Shown here piece after piece: positions 27,001 through 33,780 of a stretch of DNA of 64,000 bases. The stretch is taken from assembly GCF_000760695.4 (NCBI RefSeq), contig NZ_JHEG04000001.1, forward strand, positions 1,270,707 through 1,334,706. The letters are read 5' to 3'. Every line of letters starts with the position of its first letter. Positions within the stretch are counted from its first letter, which is position 1. The notes beneath the pieces were generated by a model. That model was given only the letters and a program-made list of their open reading frames with translations. It searched no databases and was not told the origin of the DNA. Made by a program: the position numbers and the translations under genes. This stretch comes from Tolypothrix bouteillei VB521301 (GTDB taxonomy: Bacteria > Cyanobacteriota > Cyanobacteriia > Cyanobacteriales > Nostocaceae).

Positions 27001-27236
27001 TAGTAAAAATTGCTATTGCTGATAATGGCAAGGGAATGAGTGAAGAAGTTCAACAAAAAATATTCGACCATTCATTTACTACGAAAGCTGTGGGGAAAGG
27101 AACGGGGTTGGGGTTGGCGATCGCCCGTCAAATCGTTGAAGAAACCCATGGTGGTAAATTGTATTGTTACTCAGTTTTAGGTGAAGGCACAGAATTTACC
27201 ATTACCTTACCAACTACATTAGCGCCAACCAGTTGA
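21027..27236 (+). CDS. Multidomain Ser/Thr kinase - AAA ATPase - GAF - PAS - histidine kinase (HstK type)
   Basis: 2069 residues. Order: Ser/Thr kinase (about 10-270; VAIKLLK lysine, HKDIKPSNILIN catalytic loop, IIDFSIAS in place of DFG), AAA_16-type ATPase (P-loop GCSGIGKT at about 335, Walker B VIFLDDLQWAD at about 465), a long helical region of TPR type (about 700-1320), GAF (about 1340-1490), PAS 1 (about 1525-1640), PAS 2 (about 1650-1770), histidine kinase H-box VAGVAHEMNNPLGFI (about 1805), and ATPase with N-box NQVFMNILANAIDAL, IADNGKGMS and GTGLGLAIARQIVEE. Such hybrid kinases are known in Nostoc-type cyanobacteria for stress and nitrogen-related signalling. No membrane segment is seen. 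All kinase motifs are present apart from the DFS variant. Confidence 0.95.
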   Translation: MVSDLVSIPGYCITEELYNGSRTLVYRGYREIDSLRVAIKLLKNSYPTFNELLLFRNQYTITKNLNSPLIVQTYSLEPYQNGYALVMEDFGGISLKEWSLKVKRLSLEEFLVLAIRLCNTLDVLYRERIIHKDIKPSNILINPETKEVKIIDFSIASLLPKENQTPSNSHILEGTLSYISPEQTGRMNRGIDYRTDFYSLGVTFYELLTGKLPFSATEPMELIHSHIAKIAPSVHEIDSKIPLVISKIIRKLMAKNAEDRYQSALGLRLDLEKCWHQLQETGRISDFAIAQMDACERFMIPDKLYGRETEVLTLLETFERVSLGATEMILVAGCSGIGKTAVVSEVQKPIVRQRGYFIKGKYDQFQRNIPFVGFVQAFRDLMGQLLSESDVQLEQWKNKILEAVGENGQVIIEVIPELSRIIGSQPPVVELSGTAAQNRFNLLFQKFTQVFTSAEHPLVIFLDDLQWADLASLKLIQLLMADTGHFLLIGAYRDNEINPAHPFMLTVSELQKTRAKIQTITLAPLNREQINQLVAETLKCQETLAWELSPLLYQKTQGNPFFATQFLKALHQEELIQFNFELGCWQCDIAQVTTQAVTDDVVAFMALQLGKLPASTQQVLQLAACIGNQFDIATLAIVSQHSEVETAATLWKALQEGLIVPLSDVYKFYQTEAGIGLVPKHEESAQQIAKYRFLHDRVQQAAYSLIADNQKQTTHYQIGQLLLQQISPEALEERIFEVVNQLNHGVSLINQQTQREQLAQLNLIACRKARAATAYQAAREYVAVGLSLLGEQAWQHHYEMTLAFHELAAEVAMLCGDFEAMEQFIDAVIAQAHSLLEQVHVYCIRIQSHASQSKFSSAIAICETILQQLGVTFHTPTPTDIQQAIQEIEELIADKQIEDLVHLNVMTEAEKLAILQVTSSILSTAHIIGSPLLPLLVLLSVKLSIQYGNTSVSAYTYVMYGMVLCNLVNDVETAVKFGRLALQVVYKLDAKAIKPEVLAVLGGFLLHRKSHIKEMLPLAQEGYAIGLEVGNLEFAGNNAINFCNNSFWCSQPLAILEQEARTYSNGCAQLHHLASANRCRIFWQSVLNLLGCAEHPTILSGEALQETEFLPVLLAANDLFALYCFYVSKLMLCFLFGEIEQANNHALLGRNYLIAGAGFVGEPAFYFYDSLIALAQLSQPSDHGSTVLERVAQNQTQLQYWAHYAPMNHQHKVDLVEAEKCRVLGQIAQAIELYDKAISGAKSNEYTQEEALANELAAKFYLGWGKQRIAREYMTQAYYDYARWGAKAKVADLERRYPQLLAPILQQTRSSVSLHETISALGSAISTSSATSSNSVSDLLDLKAILKASQTLSSEIELEKLLSSLLSIVIENAGAEKCVLMLLQNNHLLIKGSITQGREPVVFEHLVVEDTQEVPLKLIYKVKHNRQTVVLHNAMADPTLANDPYIIRQQPKSILCGPILHQGKLMGILYLENNLAKEAFTNNCVELLNLLCTQAAISLENAKLFYESKQAEIKLQQSNAFLEAQRESSLDGILVVDKDRQISSYNQGFLDLWRVPPELRNTRDDRAMLAFVVEKVADPQAFLDRVLYLYEHINESSHCELLLKDGRTIERTSVPVNSGNQENWGRIWYFRDISDRKQTEAALQQKEQFLRSIYDGSEILIIVTDVMEDGSFRYAGLNPTAEKICGVREIDVLGKTPFEVYGEEVGRAIENILVDCVESRIPISTENLLTMKGEEKWFLATHNPLKNENGQICRIITTTIDISDRKRAELALQQKSLELEHALHNLQNAQLQIVQSEKMSALGNLVAGVAHEMNNPLGFIAASIKQAKPMFTDIVEHLKLYQETFPDSSEPILVHAEEIDLEYSLEDLPKMLDSMSIACDRLKNISTSLRTFSRADRDYKVPFNIHQGIDSTILILKHRLKANEQHPLIEVVTNYGNVPQIECFPGQLNQVFMNILANAIDALEESNNGRTLTEIQASPNRIKITTSVENNIVKIAIADNGKGMSEEVQQKIFDHSFTTKAVGKGTGLGLAIARQIVEETHGGKLYCYSVLGEGTEFTITLPTTLAPTS

Positions 27237-27285
27237 GTTTCCCTCTAACTTTCCGACTTATTTCACCCACTATTTACAAATTTTT

Positions 27286-29115
27286 ATGTCACCGTTAACA
27301 GAAGCACTCAACAGAATTGAAACTTGGTTTGTAAAAAACCAGCCTGAATTTGCTTTGGGTTTACAGCCAGGATTAACTCGCGAACAAATAGACGCATTGC
27401 TCGTGAATTTTCCATTTCGACTTCCAGAAGAACTCTACGAATTCTACGGTTGGCATAACGGTTGTACGAGCTTTGGCTACATAATTCCTTACTACGATAA
27501 TTTTTTCTTTTTAGAAGAAGTTTTGAGGGATTATCAATACTGGTTGAGTTGGGACTGGTGGAACCCACACTGGCTACCAATATTGGATGGTAATGGTGAT
27601 TATAGGTATGCTGTTGTTGTAGGCGAGGAAGCAGCTCCTGTTTGGTACATCGATCCAGAGGGCTGTACGAAAGAAATTCGTTGGGACAGCCTGACTGATT
27701 TAATGTTAGCAACAGCAGAGTGTTACGATACAAGCGCTTATTATCTTAATGAAGAGGGATATTTGGAGGAAGATCGGCAAAAGATTGCGGAGATTCAGCG
27801 CAAACATAACTATCGCGTAACTCAGCAAATTAACCCAGATGAATCTTACAATTCCTATCCTCCAACAGCGGCAAGTCAAGTTAATCTATCCGATCCAAAT
27901 GCCTTGGAACAGCTAACACAAGCTCTGCAGGCATCACCTTTAAGCCCTGATGCTACTACTTTGCAAGCTATGGCGGCTAAGACTTTAGATAATCTTGCCA
28001 ATCTAGGTTTATTTCAGGAAATAGGAGCTCAGCCACTGATTTCTTCTTTACAAAACATCATATACGATGGTGCAGGTCATGCTCTAGCAGCACAAAAGTT
28101 GGGTGAATTGGGAGATAGAAGGGCTGTTGAGCCACTTTTACAAGCTTTAAAAGATCGTTCTAGCGAAGTCAGGGCGAAGGCAATTGAAGCATTGGTGAAA
28201 TTGGGCGCAAATCAAGCCGTCGATCCGCTAATTGCGTGCTTGCAAGACTCAGACTTTTTTGTACGTGTTAAAGCAGCATGGGGACTTGCAGAACTAGGAG
28301 ATGTTAAAGCTATCGAACCTTTAATCGAGGCATTGAGACAAGAAAATCAGTCTACAGCTTGCAGTGCGATCGCTACAGCACTTGGAAAGTTTGCAGATCC
28401 TAGAGCGATCGCTCCCCTCATTGAAGTTTTACGTAGTAACGGTCAAAATCTCACAAATGCATTTAGCTTCCATCGTGTCAGAGTTTCTTTAGTAAATGCA
28501 TTAAGTTTGATTGAAGATAGCAAAACAACAAATGCTTTGGTTGAGGTTTTGAGAGATCGACAGAGCCTTTTACAAGCTCAAGGAAGTTCCTGGCAAGAAT
28601 TGATACAAGTAACTCAGCTTTGTGTAAAAACGCTCTTAAAACGCCAGCATTCCGAGTTGATGGAAATTTTGACTCAGTTGCTTCAGGATTCCGAGAGGGA
28701 TATTCGCTCTCATACTCTTTTAGCATTAGCTTACATCTCAGATGCACAAATAGTAGATTTGCTCATCTTAGGATTAGCAGATGACGATGTTTTGTTGCGT
28801 CAAGCAGCAATTCAATCTTTAGGGGAACGACGGGATTTAAGGGCAGTTGAACCCTTGATTCGTCTTCTAAAAGACGTTAATGCGGATGTCCGTTTGGAGG
28901 TAATTCAAGCTCTAGAAAATCTGAACGATTTAAGAGTTGTAGATGCTCTCATTGGGATGTTAAATGATGATAATCCTAATGTTCGTTCTGGAACAGCTTT
29001 AGCTCTGGGTAATCTTGGAAATTCAAGAGCAGTTGAACCGCTTAACCAATGTTTGGAGGATGAAAGCTCTATCGTTCGCAAAATGGTTCAAGAGGCTTTA
29101 AACAAACTTTCCTAG
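27286..29115 (+). CDS. SMI1/KNR4 domain - HEAT repeat protein
   Basis: 609 residues. The first 140 or so look like an SMI1/KNR4 domain: LGLQPGLTREQIDALL, FPFRLPEELYEFYGWHNG, then a Trp-rich stretch WLSWDWWNPHWLPI and VWYIDPEG. After a linker, HEAT/PBS-lyase-type repeats run from about 235 to the end (AVEPLLQALKDRSSEVRAKA, AVDPLIACLQDSDFFVRVKA and later units). SMI1 domains occur in immunity proteins and in protein-binding scaffolds. It follows the giant kinase by 49 bases and may be co-transcribed. Fragments of this gene occur at 29369-29391 (start) and 41443-41625 (end), so the locus has been duplicated and broken. Confidence 0.88.
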   Translation: MSPLTEALNRIETWFVKNQPEFALGLQPGLTREQIDALLVNFPFRLPEELYEFYGWHNGCTSFGYIIPYYDNFFFLEEVLRDYQYWLSWDWWNPHWLPILDGNGDYRYAVVVGEEAAPVWYIDPEGCTKEIRWDSLTDLMLATAECYDTSAYYLNEEGYLEEDRQKIAEIQRKHNYRVTQQINPDESYNSYPPTAASQVNLSDPNALEQLTQALQASPLSPDATTLQAMAAKTLDNLANLGLFQEIGAQPLISSLQNIIYDGAGHALAAQKLGELGDRRAVEPLLQALKDRSSEVRAKAIEALVKLGANQAVDPLIACLQDSDFFVRVKAAWGLAELGDVKAIEPLIEALRQENQSTACSAIATALGKFADPRAIAPLIEVLRSNGQNLTNAFSFHRVRVSLVNALSLIEDSKTTNALVEVLRDRQSLLQAQGSSWQELIQVTQLCVKTLLKRQHSELMEILTQLLQDSERDIRSHTLLALAYISDAQIVDLLILGLADDDVLLRQAAIQSLGERRDLRAVEPLIRLLKDVNADVRLEVIQALENLNDLRVVDALIGMLNDDNPNVRSGTALALGNLGNSRAVEPLNQCLEDESSIVRKMVQEALNKLS

Positions 29116-29172
29116 TTATATCGCAATCCGGTTCAGATAAGACTCGATCCCCCCTAGCCCCCCTTTCGATCG

Positions 29173-29391
29173 CGGGGTTGGGGTTGGCGATCGCCCGTCA
29201 AATTGTTGAAGAAACTTGTTGAAGAAACCTACGGTGGTAAATTGTTTTGTTACTCGGTTGTAGGTGAAGGCACAGAATTTACCATTACCTTACCAACTAC
29301 ATTAGCGCCAACCAGTTGAGTTTCCTTCTCGCTTTCCAACTTATTTCACCCACCATTTACAAATTTTTATGTCACCGTTAACAGAAGCGCT
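29173..29391 (+). pseudogene. Duplicated remnant: kinase 3' end, spacer and HEAT gene 5' end
   Basis: This stretch repeats 27104-27309 almost base for base: the last kinase codons (GTGLGLAIARQ region through PTS-stop), the spacer with TTATTTCACCCAC, and the ATG plus first codons of the SMI1-HEAT gene (MSPLTEAL). The copy has a short internal repeat of GTTGAAGAAAC that breaks the kinase frame, and its HEAT frame stops a few codons after the similarity ends. It shows that the kinase-HEAT pair was tandemly duplicated and the second pair mostly lost. Confidence 0.88.
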
Positions 29392-29448
29392 AGAACCCCA
29401 CTACCTGTAGTATCTCCCCAAGGTATTGGGAAAGTTGTCTGAGTGATG

Positions 29449-29496
29449 CTTAACTGTCTTAATTGTCCTTGCATTTTGATTGAAAGTCGGAGATAT
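29449..29496 (+). promoter_or_regulatory. Repeat-containing promoter of TerB-like gene 1
   Basis: Two direct repeats of the TTAACTGTC type lead into TTGCAT (29469-29474), then 16 bases, then AGATAT (29491-29496). The same layout precedes the other two TerB-like genes (32554-32610 and 37530-37578). The repeats touch the -35 box, as expected for an activator or repressor site. The rest of 29392-29600 has no gene. Confidence 0.6.
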
Positions 29497-29600
29497 TAAG
29501 AAGCACAAAGCTTAGTATTACCTATTCTCAGTATTCTTCTGTAAGCACTAGCTTGAACAAAAAATTTTCCTAGCTTCTTAAGATCTTAGGAACGAAACTC

Positions 29601-30083
29601 ATGTCTGATATCAAAAAAATTGGTTCATCTTGGATAATGAATTGGTTCTTTGGTTTTAACCAAACTCCTACAAATGAAGATAGTAATATTTATATGAAAT
29701 CTGTTTTATGCTGTGCTAAAGCAGATGGAGTTCTCTCACCAGAAGAAAAGGATTGGGCGCTTGGATTCTGTGCGTCTTGGGGAGTTGAAGACTGGGTAAT
29801 TGAAGAGCTAAAAGCATATGAAGCAAATGAAGATATAGAAGATGTCATTGCTCGCTCTCCTCAAGTATCAATGGCACAAAGAGATATACTTCTCACTGCA
29901 ATTTGGGCTTGTGCTGCTGATGGAGAATCTCATGAAAAAGAAAAAGCGAAAATTCGACAAATGGCTTCTATTTTAGGCGTAACAGAAGACGTAGTAGAGC
30001 AGTTAGAGCAGCTACAAAAAGAAGAATCAGTATTACGACAAAAGCGTCTTAAACTCTTATATCCTCAAAAAAGCCCTTATTAA
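29601..30083 (+). CDS. TerB-like protein (copy 1)
   Basis: 160 residues. The all-helical core resembles TerB: SVLCCAKADGVLSPEEKDWA (residues about 34-53) and LTAIWACAADGESHEKEKAKI (about 95-115) are the two acidic A-x-A-D-G-x-x-x-x-x-E motifs that bind metal in TerB/DjlA N-terminal-like domains. It ends LLYPQKSPY. It is the near-twin of 32672-33154, with the MscS channel gene between them. TerB proteins are soluble or membrane-associated and often linked to tellurite or envelope stress responses. The exact role here is unknown. Confidence 0.8.
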   Translation: MSDIKKIGSSWIMNWFFGFNQTPTNEDSNIYMKSVLCCAKADGVLSPEEKDWALGFCASWGVEDWVIEELKAYEANEDIEDVIARSPQVSMAQRDILLTAIWACAADGESHEKEKAKIRQMASILGVTEDVVEQLEQLQKEESVLRQKRLKLLYPQKSPY

Positions 30084-30235
30084 CAATTCAGGTTTACTAC
30101 TGATTGAGGTATGATTTGTGAAAACACGCTATTTGAGACGTGTTTTTATAAATTATATCTGAATTAGCAATGCCATTTTTCTTCCATTGGGAAGATAGAA
30201 AAAGATTTTTTGTATAAACCGAACTAGGAGGAAAA

Positions 30236-30667
30236 TTGCAAGTTTCAAAGATATATGCAAAACTTAACGAGAGTTTAACAAAGGGTTGGGAAGATTTTAA
30301 TAGCAGCGTAGAATTCAATTTATTTTATGAGTTTTTTCAATTTCTTTTGCAAGCAGGATTTGACGAAAGCCATTACAGAAAGTTTATTCCTAACCCAGCT
30401 TATGATAATGCTGCTAAAATAATTGGAAAGCATTTTTTAGCTACAGCAAGGCAGTTTGAAATTTGCTTTGACGAGATTTTCCCTGGCAATTTTTCCATGT
30501 CAAAGGAAGATGATAGAGAAGGTGTCGCGATCCGGGTGTTTTATTTAACTGCTTTTTATCAAAATCAACCTTTATGTCTTTTTGTAATTAAATTTTCTCA
30601 CGATCGCGAAAAGTTCGGATTTCCCCTACCACCAGAATTAGAGATAGTAAAATTGTACGAAGTTTAA
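30236..30667 (+). CDS. Hypothetical protein with TTG start
   Basis: 143 residues. TTG at 30236 follows a perfect AGGAGG at a 5-base spacing and there is no in-frame ATG until about residue 88, so TTG is the start. The protein is rich in aromatic residues (FNLFYEFFQFLLQAGF, FYLTAFYQNQPLCLFVIKF) and has no clear membrane segment. No family is recognised. It is 17 bases upstream of the MscS channel gene and probably co-transcribed with it, so a link to that channel is possible. Confidence 0.7.
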   Translation: MQVSKIYAKLNESLTKGWEDFNSSVEFNLFYEFFQFLLQAGFDESHYRKFIPNPAYDNAAKIIGKHFLATARQFEICFDEIFPGNFSMSKEDDREGVAIRVFYLTAFYQNQPLCLFVIKFSHDREKFGFPLPPELEIVKLYEV

Positions 30668-30684
30668 TAATTTATACTCAAAAG

Positions 30685-32259
30685 ATGAATATACTGATTG
30701 TACTGGGCGAAGTTATATTTTTGATAGTTATTTTCTCGCTATTTTACTGGCTAATTAGCATAGTTTTCAAACAAGTTGCTAAACTCTCTTGGCTTCAAGA
30801 AAAGAATGTCAATATAACTTCTCTCCAACGTCATATTAGCAAAATTTTAATTTTTATTTGTGCGATCGCATGTCTTGCTCTAATTGGCATAAATGGAGCA
30901 GTTATTTATCGAGGTGAAAACATTCAAGAATTTCAGATCAGTCTTATTCGCAATCTTCCTACTCAGTTTTGGAGCAAGTTTTTTACAGCAAGTTTGAAGA
31001 CTGTAAGTTTACTGATGCTAATTAAAGTTAGCATACCACCTTTAAGTCGCGGTATAGACTGGGTTGGTGATTATGCTAAGAAAGTCGATAAAATTAAGGC
31101 TAATGATGAGAGTGTCGAGGCTTTTTTTAAGGTATTAAAAAGAATTATTATTCATGGTGTATGGGGAATTTCTGCTATTTTGTGTGCTAACTTTCTTTAT
31201 CTTCCAGAAGTTGTTGCCAAATATATTTACATTGCTTTAAAAATATATATTACGATCGCGAGCGGTTTACTCATTGTCAAAGCTGTTGCTACTATTGTTG
31301 ATACTCTTGACGATCTAAGTCTGAGATACTCTAGCTCTAACAATCTCCTGAATTTATACGAACGTTTGCGTCATCTCATACCCCTATTCAAGAAATGTTT
31401 GGAGTACGTCCTCTATGTCGGTATAGTAGATTTTATTGTTCCAGAAATAAAACCTATCGCTTGGATCGGTTCGTATACTCCTAAAATTGTGCAGATTATT
31501 GGGATTTTCTTTATCAGCAATGTTTTAGTTGAAGTTGCTTACTTCATTCTTGATGAGTTCTATGTAAAAACTATAGATCTTGATGACTCACAGCGACAAA
31601 AGCGGCTGACACTTATTCCCTTGATGCGAAGTTTTGCCAAGTACTTTGTCTACTTTACTGCCGGAGTAACTATACTCAAGCTGATTGGTATCGACCCTGC
31701 ACCTATTTTAGCAGGTGCAGGAATTGTGGGTATAGCAGTTGGTCTTGGGGCGCAAAATCTGATTAATGATGTTGTATGTGGATTTTTGATTCTGTTTGAA
31801 AACTATTACTTGGTTGGTGATTATGTTGAAGTCGGGAAAGTGGAAGAGAGAAATATTGAGGGGATTGTAGAGGCGATTGAACTGAGAACGACTCACGTCC
31901 GTCATCCTGATGGTCAATTACAGATTGTTCGCAATGGGGATATTGGATCGATTATCAATTACTCTAAACAGTATATATATGCAAGAGTAGAAATTAGCGT
32001 TTCTCATGATTCTAATTTGGATCGTGTCTATAGAGCGATCGAGAATGTAGGACAGCAATTAAAGATAGACGAACAGGATGTTCTGGAACCTACACGAGTC
32101 GCTGGAATAGAAAATTTTGGGGAGAATAATTTATTGCTGCTGACGCTGACAAAGGTAAAACCAGGAAAACACCTTCATATTCAGCGCCTTCTTCGTAGGA
32201 TATTGAAAGATACTTTTAGTCAAGAAGAAATTGAAATTTTTGGTTTTTCTAAGAGTTGA
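30685..32259 (+). CDS. MscS-family mechanosensitive ion channel
   Basis: 524 residues. There are several membrane segments: about 5-30, 52-75, 95-115, 150-172, 180-205, 240-260, 267-290 and the pore region. The channel core has GAGIVGIAVGLGAQNLINDV (about 346-365), the glycine/alanine-rich pore helix, followed by FLILFENYYLVGDYVEVG, the conserved start of the beta domain. The cytoplasmic domain includes VRHPDGQLQIVRNGDIGSI. It opens under membrane tension during osmotic downshock. E. coli MscS has 286 residues, so this is a larger form with extra N-terminal helices. It is flanked by TerB-like genes. Confidence 0.92.
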   Translation: MNILIVLGEVIFLIVIFSLFYWLISIVFKQVAKLSWLQEKNVNITSLQRHISKILIFICAIACLALIGINGAVIYRGENIQEFQISLIRNLPTQFWSKFFTASLKTVSLLMLIKVSIPPLSRGIDWVGDYAKKVDKIKANDESVEAFFKVLKRIIIHGVWGISAILCANFLYLPEVVAKYIYIALKIYITIASGLLIVKAVATIVDTLDDLSLRYSSSNNLLNLYERLRHLIPLFKKCLEYVLYVGIVDFIVPEIKPIAWIGSYTPKIVQIIGIFFISNVLVEVAYFILDEFYVKTIDLDDSQRQKRLTLIPLMRSFAKYFVYFTAGVTILKLIGIDPAPILAGAGIVGIAVGLGAQNLINDVVCGFLILFENYYLVGDYVEVGKVEERNIEGIVEAIELRTTHVRHPDGQLQIVRNGDIGSIINYSKQYIYARVEISVSHDSNLDRVYRAIENVGQQLKIDEQDVLEPTRVAGIENFGENNLLLLTLTKVKPGKHLHIQRLLRRILKDTFSQEEIEIFGFSKS

Positions 32260-32553
32260 TATTCCATTAGTAGGGTTAAGGTCACCCGTTCCACGCCTCT
32301 ACTAAGATGTTTGGGCAAGGGTGTCTGCCGAGATACTAGTACATGAAGGCAGAAGTACGTATAGCCCTTGCGGGCATAGCTGCGGCATCTCGTAGCGTGT
32401 CCGTAAGGAGATACCCGGAGGGGTTAATGGTCAAAAAGCCATTAGCTATTAGCAATTAGCAATCCAAATTTTTTACAAATAATTTAGGATTGCTATATAT
32501 ATTTAATATCAAGCTTTTCACTGGTAAATATTTGTAGATTCAGGTATTTTTTG
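32260..32553. other. Intergenic region with dispersed repeats
   Basis: No gene is seen. It contains a dispersed GC-rich motif (GTAGCGTGTCCGTAAGGAGA, 32393-32412), and a short heptameric block of CCATTAG/CAATTAG type at 32439-32463. The promoter module of the second TerB-like gene follows. Confidence 0.6.
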
Positions 32554-32610
32554 TTAACTGTCTTAACTGTCTTAACTATCCTTGTGTTTTTGCTTTAGTA
32601 CTGGGAATAT
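32554..32610 (+). promoter_or_regulatory. Repeat-containing promoter of TerB-like gene 2
   Basis: Three direct 9-base repeats (TTAACTGTC twice, then TTAACTATC), followed by TTGTGT (32582-32587), 17 bases and GAATAT (32605-32610). It has the most repeat units of the three related promoters. Confidence 0.62.
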
Positions 32611-32671
32611 TCTAGCATTATTCCACGCAGGGATAGACATATAGAAGTTTAGTAAATAGAGGGAAAAAATT

Positions 32672-33154
32672 ATGTCCGACATCAAAAAAATTGGTCAATC
32701 TTGGGTATTCAATTGGTTTTTTGGCTTCAGCGAAGTCCCAACAGATGAAGATTGTTGTATTTATATGAAATCAGTTTTATGTTGCGCTAAAGGAGATGGA
32801 GTTCTCTCAAGTGAAGAAAAAAATTGGGCTATTGGATTTTGTGCATCCTGGGGAGTAGCAGACTGGGTAATTGAAGAGCTAAAAGCATACGAGGCAGATG
32901 AAAATTTAGAAGAGGTCATTGCTCGCTCTCCTCAAGTGTCTATGGCACAAAGAGATTTACTTCTCACAGCAATTAGGGCTTGTGCTGCTGATGGAGAAAC
33001 TCATGAACAGGAAAGAAAAAAACTTCGGGAAATGGCTTCTATTATAGGAGTAAAAGAAGAAATAGTAGGGCAGTTAGAGCAGCTACACCAAGAAGAATTA
33101 GCATTACGTCAAAAGCGTATTAAGCTGCTATATCCGGAGAAAAGCCCTTATTAG
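32672..33154 (+). CDS. TerB-like protein (copy 2)
   Basis: 160 residues, same length as copy 1 and mostly identical, including the opening SDIKKIG, the two acidic motifs (CAKGDGVLSSEEKNWA, CAADGETHEQERKKL) and the end LLYPEKSPY. The first motif has KGDG where copy 1 has KADG. It was produced by duplication, with its repeat-containing promoter, on the other side of the MscS gene. AGAGGGAAAA precedes the ATG. Confidence 0.8.
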   Translation: MSDIKKIGQSWVFNWFFGFSEVPTDEDCCIYMKSVLCCAKGDGVLSSEEKNWAIGFCASWGVADWVIEELKAYEADENLEEVIARSPQVSMAQRDLLLTAIRACAADGETHEQERKKLREMASIIGVKEEIVGQLEQLHQEELALRQKRIKLLYPEKSPY

Positions 33155-33242
33155 GAGTTTATGTGTTTTCAATAACTAGATTCAACTCCAACGCTGAATA
33201 ATTCAAAATTTGCTTATTTGCTTCTTCAAAAGTTAAGAATAT

Positions 33243-33680
33243 TTAGAAATAATTGGTGTGGAGTCTGCAGGTGAAGGTATAGATAGGAAAAAACACGCAG
33301 CAACTTTAGCGCGAGGAAAAGTTGGAATTTTACATGGTGCGATGAGCTATCTATTACAGAATGACGACGGTCAGGTAGTCGAAACGCATTCGATAAGTGC
33401 TGGATTAGACTATCCAGGCGTAGGACCAGAGCATAGTTATTTGAAGGATATTGGTCGGGCTGAATATTACAGCGTGACTAATAAGCAGGCATTAGAAGCA
33501 TTTCAAAGACTTTCGCAATTAGAAGGCATTATCCCAGCTTTAGAAACAGCTCATGCGATCGCCTACTTAAAAACTCTTTGTCCTCAATTAGATAATAGCC
33601 CTTGCGTTATTATTAACTGTTCTGCAAGAGGTGATAAAGATGTCCAAACTGTCATTTCAAACGGTTTGACGATGACTTGA
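33243..33680 (+). pseudogene. trpB: 3' fragment of tryptophan synthase beta subunit gene
   Basis: About 145 codons match the C-terminal third of Trp[87 protein letters not shown] and [12 protein letters not shown]. The N-terminal 250 or so residues, with the PLP lysine, are absent, and the sequence before 33243 shows no trace of them. A GTG at 33258 could start a short peptide but it could not be an enzyme. The frame is clean, so the truncation seems fairly recent. A full-length trpB must exist elsewhere for the cell to make tryptophan. Confidence 0.88.
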
Positions 33681-33780
33681 GCGATATGGAGATGGATGGT
33701 GCAACGTGTCCCCGGAATGCACGTGTATCGGCAAGCACCCGGCAATACATAATTAATTTTTGGAGATGTCTGCAACACGA

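Noticed and set aside
33258..33680. A functional small gene from GTG 33258
   Set aside because: It encodes only the C-terminal third of TrpB, without the PLP lysine.
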